5,260 nt of DNA, taken from NCBI GenBank assembly GCA_012961745.1, contig DTYT01000330.1:1-5260 (forward strand), written 5' to 3'. Position numbers and translations under genes: made by a program. Below the pieces are notes generated by a model. The model searched no databases. It was not told where the DNA came from and was given only the letters and a program-made list of their open reading frames with translations. Positions 1 to 5,260 of the stretch are shown one piece after another (position 1 is the first letter of the stretch; each line of letters starts with the position of its first letter). Source of the DNA: Kiritimatiellia bacterium (GTDB lineage Bacteria; Verrucomicrobiota; Kiritimatiellia; B70-G9).

Positions 1-763
1 CGGTGAAGATCCCGCGCAACCGGCCCTGGTGGTCGGTGACGGCCACGGATCCGGCGCGGGCACTGGTCATGGCCAGGATGGCTTCCTTGACGGTGGTGCC
101 GACCTTCACGCGCGCCAGGCGTTCCCCCGTACGCATGATATCGGCCGCTCGTAGAAGGAGCGTGCGGCCGATGGCTCCGCCGGGATGCAGCAGTGCGTAG
201 TCTTCCCTGCGGAACCCGCGGGCTTCCAGGAGCACCATGGCCAAGGCGTCGCCCAGCGCCAGGATGGCGGTGGTGCTGGCGGTGGGAGCCATGTTGAAGG
301 GGCAGGCCTCGCGATCCACCCGCACGTCCAGCACCAGGTCGCTGTGGGAGGCCAGAGTGCTTTGAGGGTTTCCGGTCACGGCGACGATGCGCGCGCCGCT
401 GCGCTTGAGGATGGGCAGCAGGGTGGCGAGTTCCTCGGTTTCACCGGTGTAGCTGAGGGCCAGGACCACGTCGCCCCGGGCCACGATGCCGAGGTCCCCG
501 TGCATGGCCTCCAGTGGATGCAGGAAAACCGCGGGTGCCCCGGTGCTGGTCAGCGTGGCGGCGATCTTCTGGCCGACGGGGAGGTTTTTGCCGATCCCGG
601 TAATGATTATCTTCCCTCCCCGGGAAAGCGCTTCGAGCATCAGGGTTACCGTGCGCGAGAACTCTTCGCCGAGCCGGTCGCGCACGCGGGCCAGGGCCTC
701 GGTCTCGATGTCGAACACTTCCCGTGCGCGGTCGAGGTATGCCCTGGATGGTTCTCGCCTCAT
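1..763 (-). CDS. kdsD: Arabinose-5-phosphate isomerase, KdsD/KpsF/GutQ family (3' end outside window)
   Basis: The likely reaction is D-ribulose 5-phosphate to D-arabinose 5-phosphate in the cytoplasm, the first step of Kdo synthesis for lipopolysaccharide. The window holds 254 codons. Family members are about 320-330 aa, so roughly 70 residues of the C-terminal CBS part are missing. A SIS domain spans about residues 35-185. It contains GIGKN (56-60), STG (73-75), the EAMHGDLG stretch (85-92), SYTGETEE (104-111), REACPFNMAPTASTT (151-165) and LLHPGGAIGR (191-200). Lys59, His88, Glu111, Glu152 and His193 fall at the same numbers as the active-site residues I recall for E. coli KdsD, so the enzyme should be active. 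A first CBS domain begins near residue 206 (ADIMRTGE). The ATG at 763 is preceded by GAGGAG and overlaps the upstream transporter stop by four bases, which implies co-translation. The GKNLP loop replaces the usual GKSG and resembles PVC-group homologues. GutQ or KpsF paralogues have the same fold, so the exact pathway role is inferred from the Kdo context. Confidence 0.93.
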   Translation of the reverse strand, partial: MRREPSRAYLDRAREVFDIETEALARVRDRLGEEFSRTVTLMLEALSRGGKIIITGIGKNLPVGQKIAATLTSTGAPAVFLHPLEAMHGDLGIVARGDVVLALSYTGETEELATLLPILKRSGARIVAVTGNPQSTLASHSDLVLDVRVDREACPFNMAPTASTTAILALGDALAMVLLEARGFRREDYALLHPGGAIGRTLLLRAADIMRTGERLARVKVGTTVKEAILAMTSARAGSVAVTDHQGRLRGIFT

Positions 764-2445
764 GCGGATGCCTGCTCCTCCCGGGGATGCTTCAGTACCG
801 CGGAGGCCGCGCTCCAGAGAACGAACAGGGCCAGTACCAGCATGCCGAGGCTGACCCCGCCGATCAGCCGGTTGCCGGTGGCTCCCAGATTGCGTACCGA
901 AAGGAGAACCAGGCTGGTCAGCGTAGTACCCGCCATGAACAGACAGGGCAGAAGAATGAACCATCCCTTTCTCCCATTCCTGCGCAGCCAGGTGTACACC
1001 ACCGCAAGCGCCAGCGCCGCGAGGAGCTGATTGGTGGTCCCGAACGCGGGCCAGATGGCCTTCCAGGCGGGAACGAGATTTCCATCAGGGGAACGGATTT
1101 GCTGGAATACGGCGGCGCCGGTCACCGCAAGGCTGAGCAGGCTGCCCAGCAGGCGTCCACTCCAGTTCCACAGGCCGGTGAATTCCTGGAAGATGAAGCG
1201 CGCCAGCCGCGTGGTGGTATCCAGGGTGGTGAGCAGGAAGGTGCTGATCGCCAGCAAGCCGAACGCGGTTCCGGCGCGAACCGGTATGCCCAGCGCGGAC
1301 AGGAACTTCCCCATGCCTTGAGCGAACAGTCCGATGGGCGCCGCGCTGGTCGGTCGTCGGCTGAGAATCATGATGGTCCCCAGGGCCACGACCGCAAGGA
1401 TCCCCTCAATGAGCATGGACCCGTAGGCGATGGGCCGCGCCGAGGACTGGCAGTCAAGCTGCTTGGAGGTAGTCCCGGACGAGACCAGGGAATGGAATCC
1501 GCTTACCGCACCACAGGCGACGGTTATGAAAAGGGCGGGGTAGATGGAGCCCAGGTGGGGGTCCTTCCATACCAGGAAGGCGGGGTAGGAGGTTGCCGCG
1601 GTGCCTTTCAGGGAGCTGATCAACATGCCAACCGCACCCATCAGGAGACAGGCATAGAGCAGAAAGGATGAAAGGAAGTCCCGGGGCTGAAGCAGCACCC
1701 AGACAGGCAGACTGGAAGCCGCGAAGCAATACAGCAAAAGTACCACGTACCAGGTCTTCTTGGGCGATTGCCAGAGCAAGGGCAGCTTGTCGGGCGTCAG
1801 GGGGAGCCGGTACCCGACCCATAGGAACAGGAACACGAGGGGAACGAATACCAGGGCGCCGTATGCCTGGGGAATCCTGAACCGGTAGATACTGAGTCCG
1901 AACAAAATGGCCAGGACGATGTAGCACAGTGATGCGGTGGCGACGGTTCCTCCGGCCCGGGCGAGCTCGGGCCGCGGCGGAGCGAAGCCGGCGGCGACGA
2001 GGTCGAGAAACACGATCAGCACATAAACCAGTGTAAGCCAGATGAAGGTCAGAAACGCCAGGTAGACCGCACGCGGCATGTATTCCTGAGCGATCTCGGC
2101 GATGGAACGGCCACGGTGCCGGATGCTGGCCACCAACGAGGAGAAGTCGTGGACTCCGCCCACGAAGATCGCCCCGACGATGATCCACAGCAGAGCGGGC
2201 AGCCAGCCGAAGGCCAATCCGGCGATGATCGGCCCCACTATGGGGCCGGCACCGGCGATGGAGCTGAAGTGGTGCCCGAAAAGTATAAGGCTTCGTGTAG
2301 GAACGTAGTCGACCCCATCCTGCAGATCGCGGGACGGCACGGATCCATCCGGGCTGATCCCGAGTCCGCGGTCGAGGAACCGACCGTAGAAGCGATAGGC
2401 CGCGACAAAGAAGATGGTAGCCGCTATCAGTACCGTTGCCGTCAT
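760..2445 (-). CDS. cstA: CstA-family carbon starvation / pyruvate-peptide transporter
   Basis: This is a 561-aa inner-membrane protein, shorter than E. coli CstA (about 700 aa) but within the range of compact family members. Characterised relatives (CstA, BtsT) import pyruvate or peptides when carbon is scarce. The substrate here is not shown by sequence. Family signatures are all present: YGRFLDRGLGI (20-30), VDYVPT (46-51), FGHHFSSIAGAGPIVGP (56-72), GGVHDFSSLVAS (96-107), SGFHSLVSSGTTSKQL (315-330), TTLDTTTRLARFIFQE (406-421) and WPAFGTTNQLLAALAL (465-480). About a dozen or more hydrophobic segments run from 1-18 to roughly 529-549, with a charged tail at the end. The frame stays open upstream to 2664, but those extra 73 residues are polar, Arg/Pro-rich and unlike the family. 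The ATG at 2443-2445 begins directly with the first membrane helix (MTATVLIAATIFFVAAYRFY) and has AGAGGA about nine bases upstream. It is the first gene of a unit with kdsD. No frameshift or missing signature was seen. Confidence 0.92.
   Translation of the reverse strand: MTATVLIAATIFFVAAYRFYGRFLDRGLGISPDGSVPSRDLQDGVDYVPTRSLILFGHHFSSIAGAGPIVGPIIAGLAFGWLPALLWIIVGAIFVGGVHDFSSLVASIRHRGRSIAEIAQEYMPRAVYLAFLTFIWLTLVYVLIVFLDLVAAGFAPPRPELARAGGTVATASLCYIVLAILFGLSIYRFRIPQAYGALVFVPLVFLFLWVGYRLPLTPDKLPLLWQSPKKTWYVVLLLYCFAASSLPVWVLLQPRDFLSSFLLYACLLMGAVGMLISSLKGTAATSYPAFLVWKDPHLGSIYPALFITVACGAVSGFHSLVSSGTTSKQLDCQSSARPIAYGSMLIEGILAVVALGTIMILSRRPTSAAPIGLFAQGMGKFLSALGIPVRAGTAFGLLAISTFLLTTLDTTTRLARFIFQEFTGLWNWSGRLLGSLLSLAVTGAAVFQQIRSPDGNLVPAWKAIWPAFGTTNQLLAALALAVVYTWLRRNGRKGWFILLPCLFMAGTTLTSLVLLSVRNLGATGNRLIGGVSLGMLVLALFVLWSAASAVLKHPREEQASA
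775..780 (-). promoter_or_regulatory. Ribosome binding site of kdsD inside cstA
   Basis: Read on the minus strand, GAGGAG lies 11 bases before the kdsD ATG, within the last codons of the transporter gene. Combined with the ATGA stop/start overlap at 760-763, it supports the chosen start and translational coupling. Confidence 0.6.
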
Positions 2446-2454
2446 CGCGGACAG

Positions 2455-2460
2455 TCCTCT
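2455..2460 (-). promoter_or_regulatory. Ribosome binding site of cstA
   Basis: AGAGGA on the minus strand lies nine bases upstream of the ATG at 2445. It decides the start in favour of this ATG over the longer open frame reaching 2664. Confidence 0.6.
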
Positions 2461-2491
2461 GACTGCTGGCCCGCGGTTTGAGTCTGACACA

Positions 2492-2506
2492 GGTCGGCGA
2501 CCGGTC
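2492..2506. promoter_or_regulatory. Small overlapping dyads near the proposed cstA transcription start
   Basis: GGTC-GGC-GACC (2492-2502) overlaps the perfect 8-base palindrome GACCGGTC (2499-2506). The pair sits at the predicted start of the cstA transcript, immediately downstream of its candidate -10 element, where a repressor could bind. The symmetry is directly visible. Operator function is a guess, and dyads this short are common in GC-rich DNA. Confidence 0.2.
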
Positions 2507-2535
2507 ACAATACGAAATTGGGGGCCGCGGTGCAA
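2507..2535 (-). promoter_or_regulatory. Candidate sigma70-like promoter for cstA-kdsD
   Basis: On the minus strand, TTGCAC (2530-2535) and TATTGT (2507-2512) are separated by exactly 17 bases. They match the -35 and -10 consensus at three and four of six positions. Transcription would start near 2500, giving a leader of about 55 bases before the cstA ATG. The position is sensible in the divergent gap, but the match is weak and GC-rich bacteria of this type may use other consensus sequences. Treat it as a candidate only. Confidence 0.3.
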
Positions 2536-2545
2536 TCGGGCGGCC
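2523..2545. repeat. Inverted repeat in the divergent intergenic region
   Basis: GGCCGC (2523-2528) and GCGGCC (2540-2545) form a perfect six-base stem with an 11-base loop. The loop overlaps the candidate -35 element of the cstA promoter. No T-run follows on either strand, so it does not look like an intrinsic terminator. It could be part of a regulator site or chance. Confidence 0.25.
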
Positions 2546-2580
2546 TGCGACGGAGGGTTCCGGGGCAGCGGTGTTTTGTC

Positions 2581-2608
2581 TTGAAGTGGCTCCGCGAAGG
2601 CGTAAATA
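2581..2608 (+). promoter_or_regulatory. Candidate promoter for the TPR/coiled-coil operon
   Basis: TTGAAG (2581-2586) is followed after 16 bases by the AT-rich TAAATA (2603-2608), one of the few AT-rich patches in this gap. The -10 match is poor (three of six). If real, the transcript would start near 2615, which would favour the ATG at 2668 over the in-frame ATG at 2608. Evidence is weak. Confidence 0.22.
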
Positions 2609-2667
2609 TGGCCGCAACCCGGCAGCAGAGGGAAACGGAGTACACGGTAGGATTTCGGGGGCACCCT

Positions 2668-3696
2668 ATGACCAGATCCAGAACCGAGGCGGCCGCAATA
2701 TCAATCTTGCTGGTGGTGATGGCGGCCCCGCCGAGCTTGGCGGGCGGGGGTAGCCAGTCCCTGGAGAGACAGCTGGCCGATCTGCAGAAGGCCTTTTCGT
2801 TCTTTAAACGGGAGTTGGAACTCGCCCGCGAGGAAAAGGAAAAGCTGGCCGTGGAGAACCGGAGGTTGAGACAACTGATCACGCGGCTCAGACAGCGGAT
2901 CGGGAAACTGGAATCGGGGGCAGGGGCGCGTGGGCGCCGGGCGGCGAAAGGGGCGGTAGCGGAGCTGGAGCGGGAGGTAGTCAAGCTCCAGCGGCAGTTG
3001 GAGGCGCGCGAACGGGAGATCGCCTCATTGCGACGGGCCCTGGAGACCGCTGCCGGTGCGGGGACGATGAGGGCTGCTGAAGGGCCGGAGAAGAGCAAGC
3101 GGGTTGAGCCCGAGGCTGAAGACCGGCTGCAACTTATGGCGGAAGAAGCGTCCGACCTGATGGCTGCCGGGGAGTTCAACGGCGCGCTGGAAGCATACCG
3201 GAAGATTCTCGCCGCTCGACCGCGGGATCCGGAAGCAATGCTGGGTGCGGCGGTGGCCTGTTACGGATTGAACGACCTGGACGGTGCCGAGGACTATTGC
3301 GGTCAAGTCCTCCGGCACGACCCGCGGAATCCACAGGCTCTAGGACTTTCCGGCGTGATTGCGTGGCGCCGGGGCGACTCCCTCCGGGGGTTGGAGATAC
3401 TCGGACAGGCGGTGGCCCAAGCGCCGGAGGATGCCCAGCTGCACAATTACCGGGGCATAGTGCTGCACTTCCTGGGGAAACGCAGAGAAGCCGAGGAGGA
3501 GTTTCGCCGTTCGGTGCAGTTGGATCCCACACTGGCGGAGGCGTACTTCAACCTGGCGGTGGTGCTGTGCGAGGAGGGTGGACCCAAGCTTCCCGAAGCG
3601 CGCCGGCTTTACGAGGAATCCGTGAGGCTGGGCAGTCCCCCGGACAAGGTGCTGGAGAAGACGCTTTACGGTGAAACGACCGAAACCGACGAGTAA
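2668..3696 (+). CDS. Exported coiled-coil and TPR protein, CpoB-like architecture
   Basis: This 342-aa protein has no catalytic motif and is probably a periplasmic or envelope scaffold. Residues 1-25 form a signal peptide: MTRSR, then a hydrophobic stretch (AAAISILLVVMAA) and a likely cleavage after PSLA. Residues about 30-130 are a charged coiled coil (for example LAREEKEKLAVENRRLRQL), broken by an Ala/Gly patch near 83-96. A charged linker (130-153) leads to tandem TPRs with a regular 34-residue period at 154-187, 188-221, 222-255 and 256-289. A fifth (290-326) carries a three-residue insertion (GGPKLPEA). The coiled-coil-then-TPR order recalls CpoB/YbgF of the Tol-Pal system, but no tol or pal gene is in view and the protein is longer. 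The start is uncertain: the frame is open from 2518, and an in-frame ATG at 2608 has a better ribosome site (GAAGG, seven bases). ATG 2668 was chosen because it gives a normal signal peptide. It is the first gene of a likely operon, with 30 bases to the next. Confidence 0.85.
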   Translation: MTRSRTEAAAISILLVVMAAPPSLAGGGSQSLERQLADLQKAFSFFKRELELAREEKEKLAVENRRLRQLITRLRQRIGKLESGAGARGRRAAKGAVAELEREVVKLQRQLEAREREIASLRRALETAAGAGTMRAAEGPEKSKRVEPEAEDRLQLMAEEASDLMAAGEFNGALEAYRKILAARPRDPEAMLGAAVACYGLNDLDGAEDYCGQVLRHDPRNPQALGLSGVIAWRRGDSLRGLEILGQAVAQAPEDAQLHNYRGIVLHFLGKRREAEEEFRRSVQLDPTLAEAYFNLAVVLCEEGGPKLPEARRLYEESVRLGSPPDKVLEKTLYGETTETDE

Positions 3697-3709
3697 CGCA
3701 GGTCGGCAG

Positions 3710-3716
3710 AGAGGAG
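3710..3716 (+). promoter_or_regulatory. Ribosome binding site of the long coiled-coil gene
   Basis: AGAGGAG lies ten bases before the ATG at 3727, within the 30-base gap after the TPR gene stop at 3694-3696. No terminator fits in this gap, so the two genes are most likely cotranscribed. Confidence 0.65.
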
Positions 3717-3726
3717 TAAGGCCAGC

Positions 3727-5260
3727 ATGAAAAGATGCTCTCTACTGAGGAACGGCGGCCGGCGGTGGAAGCTGCGTGGCGCGGGCCTGTTCATACTGGG
3801 TCTGGGCGTGGTGATGGCGGTGGGTGCGCGGGATGCAACGGCCGAGACGGATGAGGAGGCAGCGGCTCTGCGGGCCGAGGCATACCAGTCGCTTATTGAC
3901 GGTGATCACGCCGCATCGGCGGGCCGCACACCGGAAGCCGTTGCGGCCTACTCCAAGGCGCGCGGTCTGTACCAGGTAATCCAGAAGAAGTTTCCGGCTA
4001 CGGATCCACCGGTGATCGCGTATCGGATCAGGTACCTGAATGATCGCATTGCAGCTCTGAGCCGCAAGGAACCGCTGGTCGAGGCGGTGGGAGCGCAGAA
4101 GCAGGGCGAGACGGCGACAGCGGAGGCGACGGCGGCGGGCGAGGTTGCACCCGTGGCGGGGCAGGCGATCGCGCCGTTCGACGTAGTCCCCGCGGGGAGG
4201 GGAGAGGTACGGCGGGCTACGCTCAGCGCGCGGAAGAGGAGAGCAGGAGAGGGGCAGGCGGCGGAGGTCGCACGCAACGCGGCGTATTACCGGAAGAAGT
4301 ATGAGGTCCTGCTGCAGGAGAACCAGTACCTCCATCGCCGGTTGTCGGAACTGCAGGACGAGCTGGAATCGGCGGCCGAGAAGCCGGGGGCGTCCAATCT
4401 CCGTAAGCGGATAATCGAGCTTACCCAGGAAAACGCCGAGCTGCATGACCAGCTTTCAATTGCGCACGACAAGCTGCGGGCAGCCCGTGAGCTGCTGGTG
4501 GCGCAGGAGGATCTTCAGGCGCAGCTGGACGAGGCGGCGGCGATGTACGAGCAGTTGATGAGGGAGAACCGGAGCCTGGGGGACGAGGTTGCGCGGTTGA
4601 GTGCCCAGCTGAATCGCGCGGCGAAGGTCAGGAGTGAAATGGGGAACCGCATCGCGGAATTGACGGCAGCCTCGGAACGCTGGAGCCGCGAGAAGAAGGA
4701 GCTCCAGCGCCAGTACCAGGCGGATCTGGCGGAGCAGCGGCGGGCGAACGAGCAACAGCGCCGACGGACCCGGGATCTGCAGGCGCGCATCTCGGAATTG
4801 CAGCGCGGCATAGATCAGGTTGAGGCGGAGAAGCGGGACATTGCCGCGCGGATAGTGTCTCTGGAAGCCGATCGCCGGAATTACAAGGCGCGTCTCAAGG
4901 ATGCGGAGACCCGTTCCTCCGAACTGGAGAAGAGAATCGAAGAACTACGGCGCCAGTACGCGGCCCGGGAGCAACGATGGCAGAAAGTTAGGGCGCAGAT
5001 GGAGGATCAGTTGCGGTCCGAACAGGAGGCGGTGGCGCAGTACCGTGAACAAGTGGCGGCCCTGCAGAGGCGTATGGAGAGCTTGGAAAAGGACCTGGCG
5101 TTCCTGCGGGACGAACAGATGCGGAGCCGCGAGCAGCTGACCAGGCTGCGGCAGGAGAAGGCGGAGCTAATCGAGAGAGTCGATGCAGCCGGAGCGGCCC
5201 GGGCCGGACTGATGCAGCAGATCGAAAGACTGCGGGGGAGCCTTGCGGAGGCCGAAAGCA
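3727..5260 (+). CDS. Exported long coiled-coil protein with N-terminal TPR-like segment (3' end outside window)
   Basis: The frame is open from the ATG at 3727 through the last base, giving 511 codons with no stop. A basic N-terminus and a hydrophobic stretch (AGLFILGLGVVMAVGA, 19-34) form a signal peptide, with likely cleavage after ATA at residue 39. If uncleaved, it would be a single membrane anchor. Residues 43-111 look like one TPR-like helical module: a helix ending in a small-residue turn, EAVAAYSKARGLYQVIQKKFP (70-90 region), then a third helix with YRIRYLNDRIAAL. An Ala/Gly/Glu/Arg-rich linker follows (about 113-185). From about 185 to 511 the chain is almost uninterrupted coiled coil, rich in Glu, Gln, Arg, Leu and Ala, with a helix-breaking KPGA at 219-222. 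Coils of this kind pull up SMC, myosin or Rad50 in searches by composition alone. No Walker motif is present, and the signal peptide argues against a cytoplasmic role. Function is unknown. An envelope-spanning or scaffolding role, perhaps with the upstream TPR protein, is inferred from context. Confidence 0.82.
   Translation, partial: MKRCSLLRNGGRRWKLRGAGLFILGLGVVMAVGARDATAETDEEAAALRAEAYQSLIDGDHAASAGRTPEAVAAYSKARGLYQVIQKKFPATDPPVIAYRIRYLNDRIAALSRKEPLVEAVGAQKQGETATAEATAAGEVAPVAGQAIAPFDVVPAGRGEVRRATLSARKRRAGEGQAAEVARNAAYYRKKYEVLLQENQYLHRRLSELQDELESAAEKPGASNLRKRIIELTQENAELHDQLSIAHDKLRAARELLVAQEDLQAQLDEAAAMYEQLMRENRSLGDEVARLSAQLNRAAKVRSEMGNRIAELTAASERWSREKKELQRQYQADLAEQRRANEQQRRRTRDLQARISELQRGIDQVEAEKRDIAARIVSLEADRRNYKARLKDAETRSSELEKRIEELRRQYAAREQRWQKVRAQMEDQLRSEQEAVAQYREQVAALQRRMESLEKDLAFLRDEQMRSREQLTRLRQEKAELIERVDAAGAARAGLMQQIERLRGSLAEAES

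Noticed and set aside
185..1671. Long plus-strand open frames (185-1030 and 724-1671) opposite kdsD and cstA
   Set aside because: They lie antisense to two genes with unmistakable family motifs. Their translations are Gly/Gln/Arg-rich with no domain or hydrophobic pattern, as expected of shadow frames in GC-rich DNA.
1454..2617. 387-codon minus-strand frame overlapping cstA in another frame
   Set aside because: The translation is Arg/Pro/Ala-rich without membrane segments or family motifs, while the overlapping frame encodes a complete CstA protein.
2446..2664. N-terminal extension of cstA to the upstream ATG at 2664
   Set aside because: The extra 73 residues are polar and unlike the family, they would fill the whole divergent promoter gap and overlap the start of the opposite gene, and the ATG at 2445 has a good ribosome site and begins at the first membrane helix.
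2505..3532. Minus-strand frames opposite the TPR gene (2505-3179, 3025-3318, 3176-3532)
   Set aside because: They are antisense to a gene with a regular 34-residue TPR period. Their Ser/Arg/Pro-rich translations reflect complementing GC-rich codons.
3697..3726. Possible terminator between the TPR and coiled-coil genes
   Set aside because: The 30-base gap contains no stem with a T-run, only a ribosome binding site.
4188..4197. Ten-base palindrome CCCCGCGGGG inside the coiled-coil gene
   Set aside because: It is too short and too GC-biased to call a regulatory site or terminator. It has no T-run and sits within an intact coding frame.
3742..4811. Minus-strand frames opposite the coiled-coil gene, including a 234-codon one (3742-4446)
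   Set aside because: Their Arg/Leu/Ser-rich sequences are the expected complement of Gln/Glu/Ala-rich coiled-coil codons. No ribosome site or domain supports them.
4280..5260. Possible SMC/Rad50-type ATPase suggested by the long coiled coil
   Set aside because: There is no Walker A motif at the N-terminus. Instead there is a signal peptide and a TPR-like module, so the similarity is compositional.

Overview
The window is GC-rich, densely coding bacterial DNA with two divergent transcription units separated by a 222-base gap at 2446-2667. There are four genes. Two of them run off the window: the isomerase at the left end and the coiled-coil protein at the right end. I see no rRNA, tRNA, CRISPR array, transposase, attachment site or origin.

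Left unit (minus strand, 2445 to 1): a CstA-family membrane transporter (carbon starvation / pyruvate-peptide type, 561 aa) is followed by a KdsD-type arabinose-5-phosphate isomerase, whose start overlaps the transporter stop by four bases. The isomerase makes D-arabinose 5-phosphate, the precursor of Kdo, so the organism very probably builds a Gram-negative lipopolysaccharide outer membrane. The isomerase uses a GIGKNLPVGQK loop and an ACPFNMAPTASTT segment. I associate these from memory with Verrucomicrobiota, Kiritimatiellota and Lentisphaerota (PVC superphylum) rather than Proteobacteria. That placement is a moderate-confidence inference.

Right unit (plus strand, 2668 to 5260): two exported proteins encoded 30 bases apart. 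The first has a signal peptide, a coiled coil and five tandem TPRs, in the same order as the periplasmic protein CpoB/YbgF. The second has a signal peptide, a short TPR-like helical segment, an Ala/Gly-rich linker and a very long coiled coil that is still open at the window edge. Neither has an assignable enzymatic function. Together they look like structural or scaffolding proteins of the cell envelope.

The intergenic gap holds a candidate sigma70-like promoter in each direction and several small dyads, all weakly supported. The most interesting part of the window is the uncharacterised TPR/coiled-coil pair next to an unusual transporter-plus-Kdo-pathway operon. I found no clear evidence of a wholly new system.
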